Part shown: positions 58,722 to 64,000 of the stretch, one piece after another
How positions within the stretch are numbered: the stretch's first letter is position 1
Layout of the letters: every line of letters starts with the position of its first letter
Origin: Luteibacter pinisoli
GTDB lineage: Bacteria > Pseudomonadota > Gammaproteobacteria > Xanthomonadales > Rhodanobacteraceae
Assembly: GCF_006385595.1 (NCBI RefSeq)
Contig: NZ_CP041046.1
Coordinates: forward strand, 1,550,001 to 1,614,000
Direction of reading: 5' to 3'
DNA: 64,000 nucleotides
Notes under the pieces: model-generated
Database searches by the model: none
What the model was told of the DNA's origin: nothing
What the model saw: only the letters and a program-made list of their open reading frames with translations
Made by a program: the position numbers and the translations under genes

Positions 58722-58731
58722 ATCTCAATAC

Positions 58732-59241
58732 TCAGTCGACCATGCCGATGATGTCGAGAAACACCGTTTGAAATAGTGACTGATCGACGTGCCCCATTCG
58801 GCTTCCCGTTGCCGTGTGTACGAGTTGCCAGGACGCGTCGCGCCACGACTCTGACGTACGATGGTCCGTATCAGCGATCAGCTCGAACATGGCTGTGCCG
58901 CCGGGAGCCTCCAGTTCGACGCGACCAAAGGCGTACGCCACAAACGTTCCAACGGGCACGATGCTGACCTTTTCCTTGCCCAGTCCAATGTCAACCTGGG
59001 TGGCCGAATAGCTTCCCATCGTGCCTTCGTCGATGGTGATCGCTCGTCGCGAGAAGCTGATGGTCCCGTCACTGATGACCGGCGCCAGCCAACGCTCAAT
59101 GGCATCTGCAAGCTCATCGACTTTCCCTACCCACCACTCACGTCGTGGCGTCCAGTCGAACTCGGGGTCATCGGCGCGGCAGGAAACGTAGGCGCGGATA
59201 TAGTCGCTGAAGTCGTTATACGGCAATTCTGAAAGGTCCAT
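58732..59241 (-). CDS. Protein of unknown function, possibly acquired
   Basis: A 169-residue protein with no signal peptide or membrane segment. I use the ATG at 59241; the longer frame upstream has no coding look. It has an N-terminal helical part with a WWVGKVDELADAIERWLA helix and a C-terminal beta part (TQVDIGLGKEKVSIVPVG, GGTAMFELIADTD). No family recognised. Composition is AT-richer than the neighbours. It lies between the sugar locus and a two-component system, with no evident partner. Confidence 0.55.
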   Translation of the reverse strand: MDLSELPYNDFSDYIRAYVSCRADDPEFDWTPRREWWVGKVDELADAIERWLAPVISDGTISFSRRAITIDEGTMGSYSATQVDIGLGKEKVSIVPVGTFVAYAFGRVELEAPGGTAMFELIADTDHRTSESWRDASWQLVHTATGSRMGHVDQSLFQTVFLDIIGMVD

Positions 59242-59414
59242 TTCGCTCTGTCCGGTCGCCAAGTTTACGTCGTGACGAAGCTTAGGGACGGCTTCCGGGG
59301 GCAGGTAGTCGGCGCAGCCCGCCGAACGTTGTAGGCGTCCTGCAGCCACCGAGCGTGGTTCCGTTCCGTCAGGATGTTGCAGAATAGATCCGGACCCACT
59401 GGCGGAGACCTCAA

Positions 59415-60080
59415 ATGAACATCATCGTGGTCGAAGACGACGAACGGCTGGGCGCGGCGATCAAGCGTGCGCTGGAGCAGCTGACGCATGCGGTGATGTG
59501 GCTGCGCACGGGCAATGAGGCGCTGGAAGCCCTTCGCCAGGAGAACGTGGACCTGGTGCTGCTGGACCTGGGCCTGCCGAACAAGGATGGCGTGCAGGTG
59601 CTGCGCGAGGCCCGCCGGGCGGGCATCCTCACGCCGGTGCTGGTGATGACCGCCCGCGACAGCATCGAATCGCGGGTAGAGGGGCTGGATGCCGGCGCCG
59701 ACGATTACCTGGTGAAGCCTTTCCACCTGGATGAACTGGCGGCGCGGATCCGTTCCCTGGCCCGTCGCGCGCAGGGCCTTGCGGATAATCTCATCGAGGC
59801 GGGCCGCCTGCGACTCGACGTCGGGCGCATGGAGATGGCCGTGGACGGCGAGCGCGTCGAGCTCACCCGTCGCGAATTCGCGTTGATCCACGTGCTGATG
59901 GAGCGGGCAGGGCGCATCGTCCGCCGCGACACCATCGAGCGCTCCGTCTACGGCACGGAATCCGATGTGGGCCCCAATGCGCTCGAAGTGCTGGTCCACG
60001 CATTACGGCGAAAGCTGGGCACGGACAGCATCCGCACCGTACGCGGATTCGGCTACATGGTGCCGCTGGACCCCGCGTGA
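59415..60080 (+). CDS. OmpR-family response regulator
   Basis: A 221-residue regulator with a receiver domain (phospho-Asp at D51 in LVLLDLGLPN, Lys101 in DDYLVKPF) and a C-terminal winged helix (EFALIHVLMERAGRIVRRD, then LEVLVHALRRKL). It resembles the QseB/PmrA subfamily. Shine-Dalgarno CGGAG upstream. Its TGA overlaps the GTG of the kinase (GTGA at 60077-60080), a coupled pair. Confidence 0.94.
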   Translation: MNIIVVEDDERLGAAIKRALEQLTHAVMWLRTGNEALEALRQENVDLVLLDLGLPNKDGVQVLREARRAGILTPVLVMTARDSIESRVEGLDAGADDYLVKPFHLDELAARIRSLARRAQGLADNLIEAGRLRLDVGRMEMAVDGERVELTRREFALIHVLMERAGRIVRRDTIERSVYGTESDVGPNALEVLVHALRRKLGTDSIRTVRGFGYMVPLDPA

Positions 60081-61462
60081 CGGGTGATTCGCTCCAGCGT
60101 CGCCTGCGCCGCCGCGTGGCCCTGGCCGTGCTGGCCGTGCTGCTGCCGCTGGGCCTGCTGGCCGCGCTGCGGACCATCTCCGAACTCAACGAACTCTCCG
60201 ACGTCCGCCTCAGGCAGACCGCCGAGACGCTGGACGCCTTGCTGCGCCAGACCGGCGTCACCGCCTTTCCGAACAGCCGGAAGCTGGAGGGCCTGCCGGC
60301 CGTGCCGGTCATCGCGAACGGGTTCGGTCCGGCGTCAACCTACGAAGCCGAAGTGGGCTACCGGGTCACCGGCAGCGACGGCGACATCCTGCTCGTCACG
60401 GACAACATGCACGAGCTGCCGCGCAACCTCGCCACGGACGGCCGGATTGTTTCGCTGCAGGTGCACCGTCGCCGCTGGCACGTCTATACGCGTACCGATC
60501 CGACCCTGGGCGTGACGATCAGCGTGGCCGAACGCCATGACTCGCGCCGTGATGTCACCAACGCGGTGGCGATGGAACGGACGCTGCCCATCCTCATCGG
60601 CCTTCCGCTGATGTTTCTCGCCCTGCGCTGGGCCGTGAAGCGTGGCCTGCGTCCGCTCGATAAACTGGCCGGGGTCCTCGCGACGCGCCACGCTGGCACG
60701 CGCGAGCCGATCGTGATTCCCGATTCACCACGCGAGATCACCCCGATCGTCGATGCGCTCAATGCACAGATCCAGCGCATCGAAACAGCCCTGGAACGCG
60801 AACGACGCTATAGCGCCGATGTCGCGCACGAGCTCCGCACGCCGATCGCCGCGACCATGATCAACCTCGACAGCGCGCACGCATTTGCTGCCGACGACGT
60901 CGCCGCGGCGTCCTTGCCCGAAGCACTGGAAAGCCTGCGCATGCTCGACCGGCGCACCGACCAGCTGCTGGTGCTTGCCCGCCTGGACGATCATGCCCAT
61001 ATCCCGCTGGACCGCGTGGACCTGGCCCGGCTCGTGCGCGATGTCGTGGCGGAGTGGTCCCCCACGGTCGATTGCTCGCGCTTCGCACTGGAGCTCGCGT
61101 TACCGCCTGACACCGTGGTCGTACCGGGCTATCCCACCGCGCTGTCGGCGATGGTGCGCAATCTCCTGGAAAACGCGGCGCGCCATGCGCCTGTGCAAGG
61201 CCATGTGCGCATCGCCATCCACGTCGATCGGGGCGAAGCGGTGCTGGATGTCGTCGATGACGGTCCGGGCATTCCTGCCACGCAGCGCACGGCCGTCTTT
61301 ACACGCTTCCACCGCGAATCCGCCGGCCTCGCCGACGGCTTTGGCGTGGGCCTGTCGATCGTGCAACGCGTGGCGCAACTGCACCGCGCCTCGGTCACCC
61401 TCGAAGACGCGCCGTGGGGGCGGGGGTTGCAGGTGCGTGTGCGCCTGCCGCTGAGGGCTTAG
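60077..61462 (+). CDS. Sensor histidine kinase (QseC/PmrB-like)
   Basis: A 461-residue kinase with one helix at residues 12-32, a periplasmic sensor of about 130 residues, a second membrane helix (LPILIGLPLMFLALRWAV), HAMP-like region, phospho-acceptor motif DVAHELRTPIA and an ATPase domain with NLLENAARHA, DDGPGIP and GFGVGLSIV. GTG start. Cognate to the adjacent regulator. The sensor has no recognised ligand site. Stop overlaps the convergent GT9 gene stop in TTAG. Confidence 0.93.
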   Translation: MTGDSLQRRLRRRVALAVLAVLLPLGLLAALRTISELNELSDVRLRQTAETLDALLRQTGVTAFPNSRKLEGLPAVPVIANGFGPASTYEAEVGYRVTGSDGDILLVTDNMHELPRNLATDGRIVSLQVHRRRWHVYTRTDPTLGVTISVAERHDSRRDVTNAVAMERTLPILIGLPLMFLALRWAVKRGLRPLDKLAGVLATRHAGTREPIVIPDSPREITPIVDALNAQIQRIETALERERRYSADVAHELRTPIAATMINLDSAHAFAADDVAAASLPEALESLRMLDRRTDQLLVLARLDDHAHIPLDRVDLARLVRDVVAEWSPTVDCSRFALELALPPDTVVVPGYPTALSAMVRNLLENAARHAPVQGHVRIAIHVDRGEAVLDVVDDGPGIPATQRTAVFTRFHRESAGLADGFGVGLSIVQRVAQLHRASVTLEDAPWGRGLQVRVRLPLRA

Positions 61463-62550
61463 CCGCCGAGCAAGGCAGCGACGCGTGCGGCCGTGCGCTC
61501 GGGGCAGCCGTCTTCGCACGTCACGCCCGCATTGCCGTGGCCATACGGCGCATAGCGCTTCGGATCGGTGCGACTGAACAGGCCGATCGTGGTGGCTTGG
61601 GTCGCGGCCGCGAGGTGCATCACCCCGCAGTCCGCACTGATGTACGACCCCGCGGCGTCGATGAACGCGGCGAGCTTGCGCGGGTCGCTGGTGAAGTACG
61701 TGGGATACGCGTTGTCCAGCCGCGAGATGCCGTCGGCAGCGACGAGCTCGACCACGCGGCGCTCGCCGATGCGTGCGAACAACGCGCCAAGGAACGCTTG
61801 CCACCACGCCGTGTCCTGGCGCTTGGCGCCGGTGGCGTTGGGAAAAATGGCCATCACCGGGGCATCGCTGCCCTGGGCGGCGTTCAGCACGCGGGCGAGA
61901 CGCTCCGCGCCCTTCGCTCGTTCCGCGTCGCTCAGCCGGAGATCCAGCGGCGGCGTCACACCGCTGGTATCGCCCAGCGCCACGCGTAGCGCGTGCACCG
62001 GGCGCGCGGCAAAGTGCACGGGCGCGTCTGGCGTGCCTTCCACGCTCACCTGGAAGCGCGCCTGCGCCATGCCGGCGGCCAGCCGCCCCGATGACGAGCC
62101 GGAGGCGGCGTCGATCACCAGGTCATAGCGCTTCGAACGAAGCCGGCGCAGCGTGTTCACGGTGGCGATGGGGTGGCGCAGCGCGCGCCGCTCGAGAAGG
62201 AAGAACTCGCCGATGGAGGCGTAGCCGGCGAAGACGCCGCGCGTGGCGCCGCCGGAACCCAGCACGTCCACCTCCGCGCCCGGGAAACGTGCTTCCAGTT
62301 CGGCAAGCAGCGGGGTCACCATCAGCGTATTGCCCAGCCGGTGGTTGGGTCGGCATACGAGAATGCGCTGGATGCCCGCACGTGGCAGCTCGCCCGGCGG
62401 CACGCGGTTCGACGCGCCAGGCAGGGCGCGACGCACCAGCCAGGCCACGGCCCGGCGGCGGAATGCCTGCAGGCGACCATGCATGGGGGCGCGCTTCGCA
62501 TCCGTGGAAGCCGTGGTGCGTTGGGCAGCGACGATCGAGGACATGCGCAT
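61459..62550 (-). CDS. GT9 glycosyltransferase (heptosyltransferase-like)
   Basis: A 363-residue protein of glycosyltransferase family 9: LVCRPNHRLGNTLMVTPLLAELEARFPGAEVDVLG in the N-terminal domain (RLGNTLMVTPLL is the key stretch), FPNATGAKRQD and the SADCGVMHLAAA motif that binds the nucleotide-sugar in the C-terminal domain. GT9 enzymes add heptose or related sugars to LPS core. No partner LPS gene is near, so acceptor and donor are unknown. Start at ATG 62550 chosen; 62544 and a longer frame to 62595 also exist, and the first 35 residues are poorly conserved in look. Confidence 0.85.
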   Translation of the reverse strand: MRMSSIVAAQRTTASTDAKRAPMHGRLQAFRRRAVAWLVRRALPGASNRVPPGELPRAGIQRILVCRPNHRLGNTLMVTPLLAELEARFPGAEVDVLGSGGATRGVFAGYASIGEFFLLERRALRHPIATVNTLRRLRSKRYDLVIDAASGSSSGRLAAGMAQARFQVSVEGTPDAPVHFAARPVHALRVALGDTSGVTPPLDLRLSDAERAKGAERLARVLNAAQGSDAPVMAIFPNATGAKRQDTAWWQAFLGALFARIGERRVVELVAADGISRLDNAYPTYFTSDPRKLAAFIDAAGSYISADCGVMHLAAATQATTIGLFSRTDPKRYAPYGHGNAGVTCEDGCPERTAARVAALLGG

Positions 62551-62607
62551 TCCGTGGAACGCCCGCTCGGGCGGGCAGTGCGCACACCTTGCCAAGTGCA
62601 GCTTAGG

Positions 62608-62635
62608 GCGTCCTGTCAGTGAGATGACAGGACGC
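62608..62635. terminator. Perfect 11-bp inverted repeat between GT9 and the edge gene
   Basis: GCGTCCTGTCA (62608-62618) with TGACAGGACGC (62625-62635) around a 6-base loop. It lies 21 bases after the edge gene's stop, 58 before the GT9 start. No T-run, so it may be a terminator for the minus gene or an operator for GT9. Confidence 0.55.
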
Positions 62636-62656
62636 TTACGCGCGCGCCTGCGAGTC

Positions 62657-64000
62657 TTAGTTCGAGCTTAGCGCCTGGTCATGCGCCTGTGTCTTGAGCA
62701 ACGGCAGCAGGTCACGCTGGGTATCGTGATGCGACGGGGTATCGATGTCGTCGATCAGCTGGGCGACCATGTATGTGCGCACGCGGGTGTCCTGGCTCGA
62801 CGCCTGCGACGTGGTGGCGGAGATCAGTTCGCCCTTCGCATAGGCGATGGACGTGGACGACGTCGCCGAGTCGTCGATCTCCGTGTACTTGTAGTTTTGC
62901 GAACCGGGCTTGTCGGTCAGGTTGAGGTGGCCACCCGGCCAGGGCGATTCGTGGAAGCTTGCTTTGAGATGACTGGTCTGCGACTGATCGATGTGGCGAT
63001 CGCGCGCGTTGCGGCCGCTGAGGCGGGTGGACTGTGAGACGTCGTAGTTGAACGTATCCAGCTCGTCGCCACGCATCGGGTTGGGTGCATGGGTGGCCTG
63101 GGAGATCGACGCATCGAAGTCCGCCAGGCCGGTGAGCACGCTATGGTCAGTAGCAGAGAGGTCGCGTACCGAGCCGCGTACCGATGCGCTCGTCGGCGTG
63201 GGCGGGTAGTGGCTGTTGAGCTGGCTGAAGCCGTCCTTGAACATCGCCACGAGCGAGGCGTCGGCATGGCCGCGAATGGCGGCGGCGCCAACCTTGCCGA
63301 GGTAGGCGGCAACGGATGCGTCGCGCTGCGCGCGGCTGCCCCAGGTGGCGGGTTGGGTCATGTCGAGGTTCAGGGCAAGCGATCCTGCGGCGCCGTCGAC
63401 TTTCAGCGAGCGCGCATCGCTTCCGACGTGAAGCGCGACGGCCTCGTGGACGCCCGGCGCGGTGGCCACCGACGCATGCAGGTCGACGCTGCCCAAGACC
63501 GACGTATCGGCACCCATCAAGCCATCGAGCGAAAGCACGGGCGGCACCTTGCCGAGGCCGTCGACGGCATCCTGGAAGCCGCGGGCGAGGCTGGCGATCG
63601 CCGTCCGTTCGCTGTCGCTGAGCGTGCGATCGGATGTGAGGCTGACGGAAAGGCCACTCTGCGTGCCGCTGAGCGACAGGCTCACCGTCGCACCGCTGGC
63701 GGTGCGGATACCGAGGCTGATGGCCGCGTCGGCCGCGCTCGTGCTGACGACGTCGGAAACGAAGTTGGCGCCATCGGTGGCGAAGCGGCCGAGCAGGGCC
63801 TGGCCAAGGCCGGCGAACAGGCTGCCGCTGTCAGCGGACGCGGCGTTGCGCTGCATGCGCGCTGCCAGTGCATCGTCCGACGACGGGTCGACGACGGGCT
63901 TGCTCGGGTCGCCATAGGTGACATCCGTCGGCGGCGTCGCCGAGCCGTCCAGCACGGTGGGCTTTGGCGCCACCGTCGCGGGTGCGGATGCCGATACACG
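62657..64000 (-). CDS. Large protein of unknown function, 3' part only
   Basis: The frame is open to the window edge on the minus strand, giving 447 residues plus stop, start not visible. The visible part is Ala/Ser/Thr/Asp-rich with long beta-type patterns (ATVSLSLSGTQSGLSVSLTSD) and alternating helices (DSERTAIASLARGFQDAVDGL). It has no Cys in the visible part, no recognisable enzyme motif and no membrane helix. A C-terminal stretch (DTPSHHDTQRDLLPLLK) is polar. I do not recognise the family. A GTG inside at 63973 is not a credible start because the frame upstream remains coding. Confidence 0.6.
   Translation of the reverse strand, partial: RVSASAPATVAPKPTVLDGSATPPTDVTYGDPSKPVVDPSSDDALAARMQRNAASADSGSLFAGLGQALLGRFATDGANFVSDVVSTSAADAAISLGIRTASGATVSLSLSGTQSGLSVSLTSDRTLSDSERTAIASLARGFQDAVDGLGKVPPVLSLDGLMGADTSVLGSVDLHASVATAPGVHEAVALHVGSDARSLKVDGAAGSLALNLDMTQPATWGSRAQRDASVAAYLGKVGAAAIRGHADASLVAMFKDGFSQLNSHYPPTPTSASVRGSVRDLSATDHSVLTGLADFDASISQATHAPNPMRGDELDTFNYDVSQSTRLSGRNARDRHIDQSQTSHLKASFHESPWPGGHLNLTDKPGSQNYKYTEIDDSATSSTSIAYAKGELISATTSQASSQDTRVRTYMVAQLIDDIDTPSHHDTQRDLLPLLKTQAHDQALSSN

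Noticed and set aside
1..64000. CRISPR arrays, tRNA, rRNA, insertion sequences, integrases
   Set aside because: No direct-repeat arrays, cloverleaf-type sequences, rRNA segments or transposase/integrase motifs were recognised on either strand.

Overview
The window is a high-GC gammaproteobacterial chromosome segment. Gene content points to the Lysobacterales (Xanthomonadales), most like Rhodanobacteraceae such as Luteibacter or Dyella. The signs are large TonB-dependent receptors, an AguA-AguB agmatine route, an EgtB-EgtD pair, an AmpD-like amidase, and a RecJ preceded by the xanthomonad conserved protein often labelled phosphoglycerate mutase. The assignment is inference from gene content. 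I saw no rRNA, tRNA, CRISPR array or insertion sequence.

Layout. 1-12000: tail of a GacA/UvrY-type regulator, RNase E (minus) divergent from RluC, a CPBP-like membrane protein with PhhB, NfuA, two small cytochromes c, a TraB-family membrane protein, and the putrescine pathway aguA-aguB. 12000-19600: an ABC-F ATPase, the conserved protein plus recJ as a coupled pair, several small unknown genes and a DMT exporter. 19550-23640 is accessory in character (AT-richer, unusual codons). It holds a lysozyme-like protein without signal peptide followed by two related exported proteins, then an MFS exporter, an orphan PemK-like gene and a LysR regulator. 24500-40300: housekeeping genes tesB, an AmpD-like amidase, rlmKL, the ergothioneine pair egtB-egtD, mfd, a cation diffusion facilitator, slp, rlmJ, a divergent SDR/LysR pair, and an RraB-like protein. 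40700-46000: a TonB receptor translationally coupled to an M28B (NAALADase-like) peptidase, and a DUF1345 protein. 47500-58700: a sugar-utilisation locus. It has an AgaR-like repressor, an amidohydrolase and a class I aldolase facing an AgaS-like isomerase, two PfkB kinases, a clan GH-D glycosidase and a TonB receptor. 58700-64000: an unknown protein, a two-component system, a GT9 glycosyltransferase and the 3' part of a large unknown gene.

How genes work together. The 47.5-58.7 kb block reads as an uptake-and-catabolism unit for an amino-hexose or galactose-type glycan. The TonB receptor imports, the glycosidase trims, a kinase and AgaS-like enzyme convert the sugar to a ketohexose phosphate, and the second kinase plus aldolase split it. 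The repressor gene is in the locus and a repeat resembling AgaR operators lies between the divergent operons. The 19.76-21.56 kb trio has the architecture of a cell-wall-targeting effector with two periplasmic immunity-type paralogues, which is the most novel-looking system here. Three 23S rRNA modification enzymes (RluC, RlmKL, RlmJ) and both RNase E and an RraB-like inhibitor are also present.
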